A DNA stretch of 64,000 nt from Thermoplasmata archaeon (GTDB taxonomy: Archaea; Thermoplasmatota; Thermoplasmata; Thermoplasmatales; Thermoplasmataceae), in assembly GCA_021820525.1 (NCBI GenBank), contig JAKADM010000001.1, positions 62,001 through 126,000 on the forward strand, read 5' to 3'. Within the stretch, counting starts at the first letter, position 1. The number at the start of each line of letters is the position of its first letter. Under the pieces are notes generated by a model that was not told the origin of the DNA, searched no databases, and saw only the letters and a program-made list of their open reading frames with translations. Positions 16,873 to 25,843 of the stretch are shown here, piece by piece. Made by a program: the position numbers and the translations under genes.

Positions 16873-18486
16873 TTAGTTCAGGTATTGGGAAATTTCTTTA
16901 ATTGACTTGAGATTGTTGTCTTCAAAATTAAACCCGCAGATTTCAACCACAGGGAAATTTTTGTCATCTTTGTATGCAATTAACAATTCCTTAAGTGAAT
17001 TAAAATATCTAATTATGTCTATATTGCGTAATAGGAAAATTAGTTTCCCACTGCAGTACCTATACTTTTTTATCTTACTTGTTAACAATGCAATTGGATC
17101 GCCTCTTCCAAAAAACGTTTCAGCTTCATAGTATTCTTCAAGTGTTCCACTATGAACATAAACATCAGAACTTTTATGATTGCTATCTTCTAGCGTTATT
17201 TCATCTATCTTTACTTTCTTTTTAAAAACAAAAATAAATCCCTTCATTCCAGAGTGGATGCTCGTGGCATTCTTTTCCGATTCAGAATTTGTATTGACTA
17301 ATATATCTGTGTTTTTTACTAAGTACTTATACAAATTTTCTGGCACGTTTTCTTTTAAAAAGTCTAGTTTTGAATACTCACTTATTTTGTCATCAAAACC
17401 CACTATCGATTCTTTAAAATTTTGTTGGAAATTGGATAGAGTTAAACTTCCCAAAGATTCTGTTTGAAATCCAGATATAACGTTTAATAATTTATCTCCG
17501 TAATTTTGTATACCTTCGAATACATCATCTTCAATTATTTTTATGCCTAGATTGTATTTTCTGAATGCTTCTACGTTTCCTGTGCCAAGAATTAAACATC
17601 CCCTCAGTTGATATACTGCATTATCTATTAGTTTTTGAAGATGGTTTTCTGTTTTATCACTTATTGTACTACTTTTTACTATGATTAACTTATGTTCACC
17701 AGTCTGCTCTAATTTCTGCTCTAATTCTTCTATGTTTACTACTCTTTCAATTTCTGGGAATCCTCCATAATTAACTCTGAAAAAGTCTCTGTAATTTATC
17801 GCAACAATTTCTGAATATTCAGTTTTAACTGCTATTATAAAAAACTTGTCGGAAACATTGACAGGTAAACCTAAGGGGCCTTCTTTATTCCCCCATGGGG
17901 TTTTAAGTTCATCATTAGAACTACTATTGCTGGGACTTAAATTACTCATGCTGTGCATTTCCCTTTTTACTTCAGTATCAACATTGTTATTGAAGGAGAA
18001 ACCTTCGCATAATGATATATTTTTCATATTAATAGTGATCAAATTTGGGATACCTAGTTTGAAGATTTCATTTTTAAAATTTACAATAAGATCATTAAGC
18101 GTAAATTCTCTTTGTTCTATTTCCGTAGAGGACATTATATCAATGGATGGAATCCTAGTTGTGTTCATATATTTATAGTATAATATTTTATCGTTGAGAC
18201 TATAATTTTTAAAATTAACATTTATGCTATTCTGAATAGGTAAATCTGGTATTACTTCTCTTTTCCGCGAGACGATTTTAACCTGGTCCTTGTCAAAATT
18301 TACAAGTCTAATCTGGATTGGATTAATATGTAAAGTTTGTAGAACTGGGACATTAACAATTTCTCTATCAGTATTTATTTCACCTCTATTTTCATTAAAA
18401 ATTTTGTTAGTGTCAAAATTTTGATTAACATTAGGATCACTATTTTTTATATCCTTCCTCTTTTCTATAGTTTCTTCTTCCTTCAT
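16873..18486 (-). CDS. Unknown protein B of an A+T-rich two-gene module (537 aa; possible C-terminal nuclease-like domain)
   Basis: A 537-residue protein with no family I can name. The N-terminal 60 residues are polar and low-complexity (KNSDPNVNQNFDTNK). A serine/asparagine-rich linker lies near residue 185 (NLSPSNSSSNDELK). A middle alpha/beta region contains HKLIIVKSS and LRGCLILGTGN. The C-terminal 120 residues alternate strands and helices: GFIFVFKKK, SSDVYVH (Asp about 441), EEYYEAETFFGRGDP (Glu about 454 and 456), SKIKKY, KLIFLLRN. This resembles the layout of PD-(D/E)xK nucleases with a displaced lysine, but that is inference only. ATGA overlap with the preceding gene indicates coupled translation. 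A+T content is visibly higher than in the core genes. Confidence 0.72.
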   Translation of the reverse strand: MKEEETIEKRKDIKNSDPNVNQNFDTNKIFNENRGEINTDREIVNVPVLQTLHINPIQIRLVNFDKDQVKIVSRKREVIPDLPIQNSINVNFKNYSLNDKILYYKYMNTTRIPSIDIMSSTEIEQREFTLNDLIVNFKNEIFKLGIPNLITINMKNISLCEGFSFNNNVDTEVKREMHSMSNLSPSNSSSNDELKTPWGNKEGPLGLPVNVSDKFFIIAVKTEYSEIVAINYRDFFRVNYGGFPEIERVVNIEELEQKLEQTGEHKLIIVKSSTISDKTENHLQKLIDNAVYQLRGCLILGTGNVEAFRKYNLGIKIIEDDVFEGIQNYGDKLLNVISGFQTESLGSLTLSNFQQNFKESIVGFDDKISEYSKLDFLKENVPENLYKYLVKNTDILVNTNSESEKNATSIHSGMKGFIFVFKKKVKIDEITLEDSNHKSSDVYVHSGTLEEYYEAETFFGRGDPIALLTSKIKKYRYCSGKLIFLLRNIDIIRYFNSLKELLIAYKDDKNFPVVEICGFNFEDNNLKSIKEISQYLN

Positions 18487-19457
18487 GGCGTTATCACTCC
18501 GTATAAATGATTTATAATTTCAATAGAGTTATTATTATAGCTTCCTATAGAAATACATCCCGCAAATCCCAATGGTAAAATAGATTTTAGCACTTCAGAA
18601 AGTGAAAAATAAGGAAAATTGAAGTCATATTTACTTATAAATCCCTTTTCATCAACGTTTAACATTGTCGTTTTATTTCTTATAATTTTCATGGCATTAT
18701 CGTCTAACATTTCCTTTAAAGAATTATAATTATTTTTTAAGTATTTCTGCCATTCGTCCTCGATTCCATTAAATAGAAATTCGGAATTATGCTTGGTAAA
18801 GACGGATAAATTAAATATTTCGTTTTGTAATTTAATTATATAGCTTAATAATCCATTATTTTTTGGTAGAATAAATTCTATATATTCAATATTAAAATTA
18901 AGAATTGGTTTAATTTCACCATCTAGGAGCATAAGTAGACTATTTAGATTTTCTTTTAAATCTGGATAGGCTTCGATCGCATATCTCTCAGAGATAAATG
19001 TTATTGACTTCAAAAACATAGAGAATCTATTATAAGTAGGAAGAACTCTCAATGAATAATTATAAAAATCCCTGATTAAAGATACAACATTGTTTGAATG
19101 TTCAACTAGATCCAAGTACATGTTTTCATCATAATTTTCCGGAATGTAGTTAATATTTAACTTCTTGGACCTAACTTTATCTATAATTATATTACAAAAG
19201 TCACTTATTTTCTTAATATGATAAAACATGCTTTCTTTATTTTGATAGTCGATATCATGACCTTCCCCGTCAAATGAGATCATTATATTCCTTTGAGCTT
19301 GTAAGTTGCCATTAGAATTCAGATATCTTTGAATGTTTTCATTTGTTAAGCCAACTCCAAAATGTTGTTTATAAAATGAAGACAAACTATTTTCTATGAT
19401 GCCAGATTTGGTAATGCCTCCTAAAATTAGTTTTTTAAGGTTTTCACGGGTGTCCAC
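18483..19457 (-). CDS. Unknown protein A of an A+T-rich two-gene module (324 aa, 5' end uncertain)
   Basis: A mostly helical protein of at least 324 residues, rich in Asn, Ile and Lys, with no recognised motif; it ends FAGCISIGSYNNNSIEIINHLYGVITP-like. GTG 19457 is the only standard start, but no SD precedes it. The frame is open and protein-like for 47 further codons (IEFVSENIIHLTGIGNKL..YGDYLRKEFYGKNI) up to TGA 19601-19599, without ATG, GTG or TTG. Thus the gene has probably lost its true 5' end, and an IS3-type element lies 50 bp beyond. It overlaps protein B by 4 nt (ATGA). Function unknown. Confidence 0.68.
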   Translation of the reverse strand: MDTRENLKKLILGGITKSGIIENSLSSFYKQHFGVGLTNENIQRYLNSNGNLQAQRNIMISFDGEGHDIDYQNKESMFYHIKKISDFCNIIIDKVRSKKLNINYIPENYDENMYLDLVEHSNNVVSLIRDFYNYSLRVLPTYNRFSMFLKSITFISERYAIEAYPDLKENLNSLLMLLDGEIKPILNFNIEYIEFILPKNNGLLSYIIKLQNEIFNLSVFTKHNSEFLFNGIEDEWQKYLKNNYNSLKEMLDDNAMKIIRNKTTMLNVDEKGFISKYDFNFPYFSLSEVLKSILPLGFAGCISIGSYNNNSIEIINHLYGVITP

Positions 19458-19762
19458 TATATTTTTTCCATAAAATTCTTTCCTTAAATAATCGCCATAG
19501 GCAGTAAGTTTATTACCTATTCCTGTTAAATGTATTATATTTTCACTTACAAATTCAATAAGCTCCTTTATCCCCTTTGTTTTTTCTCTGCCTCTAATTC
19601 AACCATTAGCTAGCATCAAAATAAGTTATAAAAATTGATCAGTAATGGAACTTTGATCTGCACCATCATAGAACTGGAACGCTATGATAATAATATTATA
19701 GAGGAGAACAGAAACATAAAGATCAGGCAAAAAGTGATTCTGCAGAGAATGGAAGTATCTTC

Positions 19763-20047
19763 ATGAAGTCCAAACATTCAGATGAGGAGAAGTTCCAGAT
19801 AATCATGGAATCCTTTGCAGACAATGTGACACAGGCTGAGATATGCCGGAGGCATGGCATATATCCCGTACAGCTGAGCAAGTGGAGGGATCAGTTCATC
19901 CAGGGAGGCAAATCAGCCCTGGCTCAGAGAAGGAATTCTGACAGGAGGGATGAGGAGATTGAGGATATGAAGAAGATCATTGGAGGCCAGTCACTGGTCA
20001 TAGACGCTTTTAAAAAACGCTTAAGAGAGCAAGATGATGGTTCTTGA
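19763..20047 (+). CDS. IS3-family OrfA (HTH_8-type transposase subunit)
   Basis: A 94-residue protein with an N-terminal helix-turn-helix (SDEEKFQIIMESFADNVTQAEICRRHGIYPVQLSKWRDQF) followed by a leucine-zipper-like helix (EEIEDMKKIIGGQSLVIDAFKKRLRE), the standard OrfA design. It looks intact. OrfB downstream is broken, so no functional OrfAB transposase can be made from this copy. Confidence 0.82.
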   Translation: MKSKHSDEEKFQIIMESFADNVTQAEICRRHGIYPVQLSKWRDQFIQGGKSALAQRRNSDRRDEEIEDMKKIIGGQSLVIDAFKKRLREQDDGS

Positions 20048-20878
20048 TGTTCTGAAACAGGAGATGTCCTTGAGGAATATCTCAAGGATATGAGGAATCT
20101 CACTGTCCGGATATTATTACAAACCCAGGAAGAGGAATATTCAGAAACTTGATCCTTCCACAGGGGAAAGGATCAGGGAGATTGCATCAGAAAGGCCAAC
20201 ATACGGTAACAGGAGAGTATGGGCTGTTCTGAGGAATCAAGGTACAGGGGTGAAACCAGAAGACCGTCAGGAAGGTCCTGAAGGATAACAATCTGAACCT
20301 TCCTGCATCAAAACACAGAGGGAGAACAAAGTCAAGGAATCTCTTTAAACCGACTGGACCAGATCAGCTATGGGAAACTGATATCACTTACACTCCAACA
20401 GGGTCTGGAATGACGTATCTGATGTCCATCAAGGACTGTTTCACGAAAGAATGGCAGGGATACCATAGGATCAGTGGAGAATGCTGTTCTCATGGCATTC
20501 AGCGGATCTGTTCCCAAAGGCCTGGTACTGAGGACAGACAATGGCCCTCAGTACATATCACAATAGTTCAGGAGTGCCATGAAACTCCTGGGAATAAGAC
20601 TGGAATACATACAGAAACACACTCCAGAAGACAATGGAAACATTGAGTCATTCCACAACTCAATCAAGACAGATTACATATGGCCAAACGAATTCAGGGA
20701 TTTCCATGAAGCCTCCATAGAGATTGAGAATGCATTCACCGACTACAATGAATGCAGGCCACATTCATCCATTGACTACCTTCCTCCAAGAGAGTTCAGG
20801 AGGAAGTTCCTGGATGATACGGCATTCAGGGAAAGATTCGGTAAGAATGAAGTTGAGGTGACACTAAATGAGAACTGA
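20034..20878 (+). pseudogene. IS3-family OrfB (DDE integrase), frameshifted
   Basis: Begins MMVLDVLKQEMSLRNISR, then shifts frame. Recognisable fragments are LSGYYYKPRKRN, ASERPTYGNRRVWAVLRNQG, a DIT-like metal-binding segment in another frame near 20380, and an intact C-terminal 99 residues (MKLLGIRLEYIQKHTPEDNGNIESFHNSIKTD..HSSIDYLPPREF) that hold the catalytic Glu of the rve domain. At least three frameshifts or stops separate these parts. Confidence 0.8.
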
Positions 20879-21035
20879 GGAAAAGTGTTCCAAATTCTGC
20901 TGGAGCAGATCAACTTTACTAAAACTTAAATAGCCAGGCAGAAAGTCTGCCTTTATGAAATTAGATTGCTATGATAAACGAGGTATTAGTTTATACTTAC
21001 AGTAACGTTTTTATTTGTTAGGATGTTTTACATCA

Positions 21036-21806
21036 ATGATATCTGTAAATGACTATAACACAGGTTTTAATATCGATAAACAAACATTGAAAAGATTAAA
21101 AAACATGTCTGGAATACTTATTGATCAGTTAAACAGTGTACCAATATACTTTGTAAAGAAAGAAACAATAGATGAATATGAAATCTCAATGTGCCTGAAA
21201 AGGGAGTGTGTTAAAGAATTTGTTGCAGGCTATTGGAGAGATGATGAATGGTGGTTTATGAGAGAGGATGAAGAAAAAACCAAAAATCTAATGTCAAGAT
21301 TGGGAAAATGCTTAAACAATTGTGACACCATTGCCTGTTATGTCTCCCAAGGTGATGCCATATGCAACGAACCACATATTCTGGTCGCTCAAGAAAAAAT
21401 CACATATAGAAATAAAAACCAGTTTGAAGATACACTAATAGCAGTACTACTTCATGAGCTTACTCATTCCTATTTCTCCTCTAAAATAAATAAAGGAGAT
21501 ATTAGCAGTCACATAATAGAGGAATCACTGTGTGAGGCATATGCCTTTTCAAGATTTGACAATGTTGAAAACATATTTGGATTTATGACCGACCAGAGAA
21601 GGCCTCCTGAATATACAGCCTTTAAATTTTGGAGTGAAATATCAAGGAAAACCCAGCTTATATTTCCCATGATTGAATGGAAAAAGAAGAATGAAATTGG
21701 TCTAATGTTATCAATATTCCCGGACAACTACCAATTTTATTTTAGACACTTTTTAAATGCCCATAATTTGAGTGCGCTAGCAAAGGTTATCCTTTTATTT
21801 TCATAA
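21036..21806 (+). CDS. Orphan HExxH (putative zinc metallopeptidase-like) protein
   Basis: A 256-residue soluble protein from ATG 21036 (a TTG at 21015 is possible). It contains HELTH at residues 140-144 inside a helix (TLIAVLLHELTHSYFSS), and about 20 residues later IIEESLCEAYAF with Glu at 162, 163 and 167 as candidate third zinc ligand, the gluzincin layout. Two tryptophan-rich patches (YWRDDEWWFM) and cysteine pairs precede it. No signal peptide is visible, so it probably acts in the cytoplasm. It lies between the IS3 remnant and the MutS-like pair. The exact family is not recognised; protease activity is an inference from the motif. Confidence 0.72.
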   Translation: MISVNDYNTGFNIDKQTLKRLKNMSGILIDQLNSVPIYFVKKETIDEYEISMCLKRECVKEFVAGYWRDDEWWFMREDEEKTKNLMSRLGKCLNNCDTIACYVSQGDAICNEPHILVAQEKITYRNKNQFEDTLIAVLLHELTHSYFSSKINKGDISSHIIEESLCEAYAFSRFDNVENIFGFMTDQRRPPEYTAFKFWSEISRKTQLIFPMIEWKKKNEIGLMLSIFPDNYQFYFRHFLNAHNLSALAKVILLFS

Positions 21807-22274
21807 TTTGTGTGTCTTATTAATTGGTGAATAATTTATGTTAAGAATCTTGTTTGGTAGATTTCTAATTCTTCATTGATTTTTGTCATTATTTCTTTGG
21901 GTTATGATAGTCTTCAAGAATTGCCGTAATTTCTAAAACATACTGTACATTCTTAATCTGCCTACATGCTCATATACTTTATTTCGGTGATCCATTCCTC
22001 ATTTATGCCCATCATTATTGTCACTACAGGTCTCAATAATTACTGTTCAGATGGAAATGCACCTTTCTTTTTCGTTCTTCTCTTGAATTCCTCTTAAATC
22101 TTATCAGGCATCTTTGTTGTTCTCAATCTCTTCTGGCATGCTTCCCTAATTTGTATTCACGCCTCCAGTAGGGAATGTTCGTGGGGAAGTTTCAGTTCTA
22201 TAGTTCTGAACATTGTTGAATAGATTACGATATGGCAGATTGAAGTTTGCGTTCGCCTTCATCCCATTGCCAGG
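21807..22274. other. Gene-free, decayed sequence
   Basis: About 470 bp with stops in all frames. Short coherent stretches on the minus strand suggest an old decayed gene, but nothing can be named. No tRNA, repeat or terminal inverted repeat was recognised. Confidence 0.5.
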
Positions 22275-23795
22275 TCAAGTGGTCTTCCCGCTCACATCGG
22301 ATAAATTAAAATCGCCAGTGTGTCTGGCAAGAGACATCTTCTTCCACACATCTAAGGCCCAGCTTGTGTTCAGGGCTTTCTGGGCTTCCTTAATCCTGAA
22401 TGTCCTCTGCCCATCCTGTAAGTGCTCAGCCAGAAGAAGCGTTCTTCTCTTCTGATCTGATTCTGATGCCCATGATGCCAGATGATAGAAATGAGTTGTC
22501 GCGAACGTCATTATGTCACCTTTCTCAAAGGACTGGATCACCTCCCGCATTATCATCGCTCCGTCGTATTGGTTGGTTGATGCCAGAGGCTCATTGAGAA
22601 TGATAATATCCTTTCTGTTGAGTGATGTTACAATATTCTGAATGTTAGAGAGTTCCCCTTCGTACCTGCCTCTCCCTATCTCCTGTTGCTCAGCCTTGGA
22701 GAAGTATGCATGAAGACAGTTAAACACCGTGCTCCTGAAGTATGTTGCAGGAACTGGAAGACCTGACTGGAAAAGAATAAGGGCCTGGCCTATGCTCCTG
22801 GCAAAAACGCTCTTTCCCCCGCTGTTCGGTCCACTGATCACGAAAGTGATCCTTCCAGCACTGTCCAGTGAATTTGAAATAGGTATTTTCCCACTTCTCA
22901 ACATCAATGAAGTTTCTACAAGGTCGTCGAATTTTAGAGAGGGGGACTCTTCTTTCCCTATTACTGGAAAGGTTAAGGGGGCTCCAAGTTCCCTGATTTT
23001 TTTAATAAGATTGACAGCACCCGCATAGAAAAGAAACTCATCTCTCATTCTGCAAACTTTCAAGTATATGGAGGATGCTAATTCGTGCACCATTCCAGCC
23101 ACCTCTCTGATTATAGTTTCCCTGAACGAACTGAACTCCTGTCCACATCCCTCACAACTACCTGGCAGGGTCCATTTACGGCTTTTTGTAAGTAACTTCA
23201 ACGGCCTTCCCTTTCCCTGATGATTCAGCAGTTTGACCTGGTTTATGGAAAGGTCCCATTCGGTGCCCATATATGCATAGAGCCTGTGGTCAAAGTCTGT
23301 CCTTTCAATTATCCCCTTTGTTTTCTTGACCCATTGGTCATTGTACTTCTCGTTAAAATCCTTAATATATTCTTGCATCTGTTTTGATATTTTTCTGCCC
23401 AATAAATAATCAAATAGGGGCCTGATCTTAGAAATATAGTCAATAAAGGATGAGATTATGAACCGGCCTTCATAAACCAGGATACCTGGCCTGTCTGAAT
23501 CTGTCCAGAACATTCTCTTTCTTATGCTTTTCTCAATCTCTGTTGTCAAGGATGCAAGGGAACGAAACTGATCCTCGTTTTCAGTCGCATCTTTCATCAC
23601 TGCCTGGCGAAGCTTTATTGTGTCCAGATCTGTCCTGCCATGCATCATCACCTTCCTGCATGTTTCCCGTATATCCCGATCGCCACCTGCCATGACATCC
23701 AATATGGGGTTGAAATCAAGATCTTCGAAAGTTTTCACAGCAACTTTATCCGGTTCTTCGAGGTTTCTTTCTGAATCGGCGTAAAGAATGTTCAT
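22275..23795 (-). CDS. MutS-like ATPase, second of a pair (506 aa)
   Basis: The C-terminal half is a MutS domain V: Walker A GPNSGGKS (322-329) following TFVI, the conserved AxxVFxxxxxx-like segment with a signature NIQNIVTSL, Walker B IIILNEP (397-402) and the MutS-typical His in FATTHFYHL. The mismatch-binding N-terminal domain I is absent; the N-terminal 250 residues are helical, like the core/clamp region. Such MutS-like proteins cannot do classical mismatch recognition and are linked to recombination or unknown DNA transactions. The start codon overlaps the stop of the neighbouring MutS-like gene (TAATG) behind a strong GAGGTGATG. The two products probably form a heterodimer. Confidence 0.85.
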   Translation of the reverse strand: MNILYADSERNLEEPDKVAVKTFEDLDFNPILDVMAGGDRDIRETCRKVMMHGRTDLDTIKLRQAVMKDATENEDQFRSLASLTTEIEKSIRKRMFWTDSDRPGILVYEGRFIISSFIDYISKIRPLFDYLLGRKISKQMQEYIKDFNEKYNDQWVKKTKGIIERTDFDHRLYAYMGTEWDLSINQVKLLNHQGKGRPLKLLTKSRKWTLPGSCEGCGQEFSSFRETIIREVAGMVHELASSIYLKVCRMRDEFLFYAGAVNLIKKIRELGAPLTFPVIGKEESPSLKFDDLVETSLMLRSGKIPISNSLDSAGRITFVISGPNSGGKSVFARSIGQALILFQSGLPVPATYFRSTVFNCLHAYFSKAEQQEIGRGRYEGELSNIQNIVTSLNRKDIIILNEPLASTNQYDGAMIMREVIQSFEKGDIMTFATTHFYHLASWASESDQKRRTLLLAEHLQDGQRTFRIKEAQKALNTSWALDVWKKMSLARHTGDFNLSDVSGKTT

Positions 23796-25309
23796 TAATC
23801 ATCACCTCTTCCATTATCCTCATAGATGATCCTGTAGTGCCTGGCCAGTTCAAGGGCATAATTTTTGACGGATAGCGGGCCAGCTGTGAAGACATGTGTC
23901 CTGGCAGTAGGATCATCCGCCGGGATGAGTGCCGAATATACTTTGATATCTGGAAGCTCCTCCAGACTGTTCAGGAATGTTACTGAGATACAGTAAGAAC
24001 CTTTACTTTTTATTATGGGGATTATCTCTTTGTATAGATTGAGAGCATCGTTTTCATTGGTTGAACCCATGAACTCATTCAGGACTATCAGTGTCTTTTC
24101 ATCAGCTTCCGTCAATATTTCGTTCATTCGACTGAGTTCCTCTTCAAGCCGGCCAATCATCTCCTCAACATCCTCAGCCACTGGAAAAATAGTTCTTATT
24201 TTTGTGAATAGTGGGAGTGAAGCCTGCTTTGCCGGAACAGGGACGCCCAGGGACGCCAGATATGCTATCTGTCCTATGGCTGTAGCAAGTGTCGTCTTGC
24301 CACTACTGTTTGGTCCAATTATGAAGGCAATATGCTCATGGGCTTCGAGATGAAGATCATTGGGAGTGATTGGTGCTGGGGATTTCCTTTCGAGCCATAG
24401 ACTATAGAACCCTTCCATAGAAAAAGAAGTTACTTCTGGATTTACCACTGGAAAGCAGAAATGTAGACCTCTGCTGCGAACAGAGTCCATCAAGATCAGA
24501 TAGGAAAGATAAAACTGGAATTCTACGGCAAATCGCGTTATTTCAATTGTCGGAAAACTTGTTGAATCATTGATGAAGTCTCTCAAGTCCCTGAACTCAT
24601 CTGGATAGAGACCTGAAACCAGTTCAAGAATAACGTTTCTCATATAATCCCCCAATTCATTATTCCTGAATTTTGGTTTACCATGTATTTCCCTGGGCGA
24701 ATCTTTATCGAATGCTTCCGCAATGAATTCCTTCAGCCCACCGGATTCTTCGCACTTGAATATCCGGATCGTACTTTCCTGTATAAGCATGCAGAACCTG
24801 ATGCGTGAAAGTATGGATTTAATGTGTGCTGTCCTGTCAACCAGCGCTCTAAATTCTTCTTCCTTTTTAAGCCATTGTAGATATTCGTAGAATCCTTCCA
24901 GAGCTTCTGATGAGTACTTTTCTTTTTTAAGGACATCAACGCACATTGAAATATCGTCAATGACATTTGAGAGAGATTTCAATATTTCGGCAGTCCTGAT
25001 GTATGGATAACTGTAACCCTTATCATTGCGAGTTTTTAAAAGACTTAGAACATCATATGAAAGTCTTGTCAGTGCATTTCTGATCTCAGAGTTAGAAAGA
25101 CTTCTGAATACATCGTGTCTATATTTTATATTATCAATGTCTCGAAGTGGGGAATAAAAAATTTTTCTAACGGATTCATCTGCCATATCCCCAAGAATGA
25201 GTGTAATAATATTATTAATCTGAAGATCATCCAGAAATCTTTCGCCTTCTTTATTTACTGCGAACTCAGAACTTTCATTCCTTAAGACTAAGCTGTAAAA
25301 CCCCCCCAT
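23795..25309 (-). CDS. MutS-like ATPase, first of a pair (504 aa)
   Basis: Same architecture and length as its downstream partner: helical N-terminal region, then a MutS-type ATPase with Walker A GPNSSGKT (332-339), TAIGQIAYLASLGVPVPA, the helix VEEMIGRLEEELSRMNEIL and Walker B LIVLNEF (408-412) plus GSTNENDA. Sequence identity to the partner outside these motifs is low, so it is an ancient paralogue. There is no mismatch-recognition domain. GAGAGGT lies 6 nt before ATG 25309. The coding sequence begins ATG with seven G in a row, a possible slippage site. It is first in a two-gene operon. Confidence 0.85.
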   Translation of the reverse strand: MGGFYSLVLRNESSEFAVNKEGERFLDDLQINNIITLILGDMADESVRKIFYSPLRDIDNIKYRHDVFRSLSNSEIRNALTRLSYDVLSLLKTRNDKGYSYPYIRTAEILKSLSNVIDDISMCVDVLKKEKYSSEALEGFYEYLQWLKKEEEFRALVDRTAHIKSILSRIRFCMLIQESTIRIFKCEESGGLKEFIAEAFDKDSPREIHGKPKFRNNELGDYMRNVILELVSGLYPDEFRDLRDFINDSTSFPTIEITRFAVEFQFYLSYLILMDSVRSRGLHFCFPVVNPEVTSFSMEGFYSLWLERKSPAPITPNDLHLEAHEHIAFIIGPNSSGKTTLATAIGQIAYLASLGVPVPAKQASLPLFTKIRTIFPVAEDVEEMIGRLEEELSRMNEILTEADEKTLIVLNEFMGSTNENDALNLYKEIIPIIKSKGSYCISVTFLNSLEELPDIKVYSALIPADDPTARTHVFTAGPLSVKNYALELARHYRIIYEDNGRGDD

Positions 25310-25843
25310 ACAACATACCTCTCATATAATTCAGGAGTCATCAGCTGTGAGGCGTTTATGGGGGACTCCATCCCTCTTGTTATAATAGTATCTTTCATGA
25401 TTAATTAAACCTTTTGTTGCTCCGGACTTTCTTGTGCGTAACAGTAGCATCCATAATTCCATTGGAATATATGTTAATGATATGATGGACTTAGTGTAAC
25501 AGTATGACCACATTTCTTGGTATAACGTGGCAGAGACTATAGCACGGGAATTGAAGTTATGGGAGAATCAGATAATGGATATCCGATGAAGGTGACGAAA
25601 CTTGAGGAGATACATGGATTCACATGGGATGAAGACACAATTTAATGTTCACTACGTGATTCACTGATGCAACATCTATAAGTAACCCTTAATTGTATAT
25701 TACGGGTAAGACCCGTTGAATAAGTGTACCCTGAGGCGCATACAAAATGGTATCAACCTGCACTGGATTTGATCCCACTCACTGTTTTTCCCTGGGATCA
25801 TGAATTATTTCAGCATCCCTGCCAGTGATGCCTAATTCGTTCT
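25310..25843. other. Gene-poor stretch with fragments
   Basis: A minus-strand frame at 25331-25513 (60 codons, ends RYYYNKRDGVPHKRLTADDS) and a plus-strand 28-codon frame at about 25560 (MGESDNGYPMKVTKLEEIHGF) look like debris of former genes. Neither can be assigned. No repeat or RNA was recognised. Confidence 0.4.

Larger units (their letters stand above)
19653..20913 (+). mobile_element. IS3-family insertion sequence, inactive
   Basis: The ends share an inverted repeat beginning TTGATCTGC (left TTGATCTGCACCATCATAG, right in reverse complement TTGATCTGCTCCAGCAGAA, both then reaching TGGAAC). The element is 1261 bp, normal for IS3, and contains orfA and a degraded orfB on the plus strand. 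No convincing 3-4 bp target duplication was seen. Confidence 0.75.

Noticed and set aside
20008-20022. Programmed frameshift site (A6 run) in the IS3 element
   Set aside because: The heptamer is not in the right phase and orfB is broken anyway, so no functional frameshift can be claimed.
13175-25843. Second copy of the tRNA-Leu 3' end as an attachment site
   Set aside because: No repeat of the tRNA 3' end was found within the island, so integration at the tRNA remains unproven.
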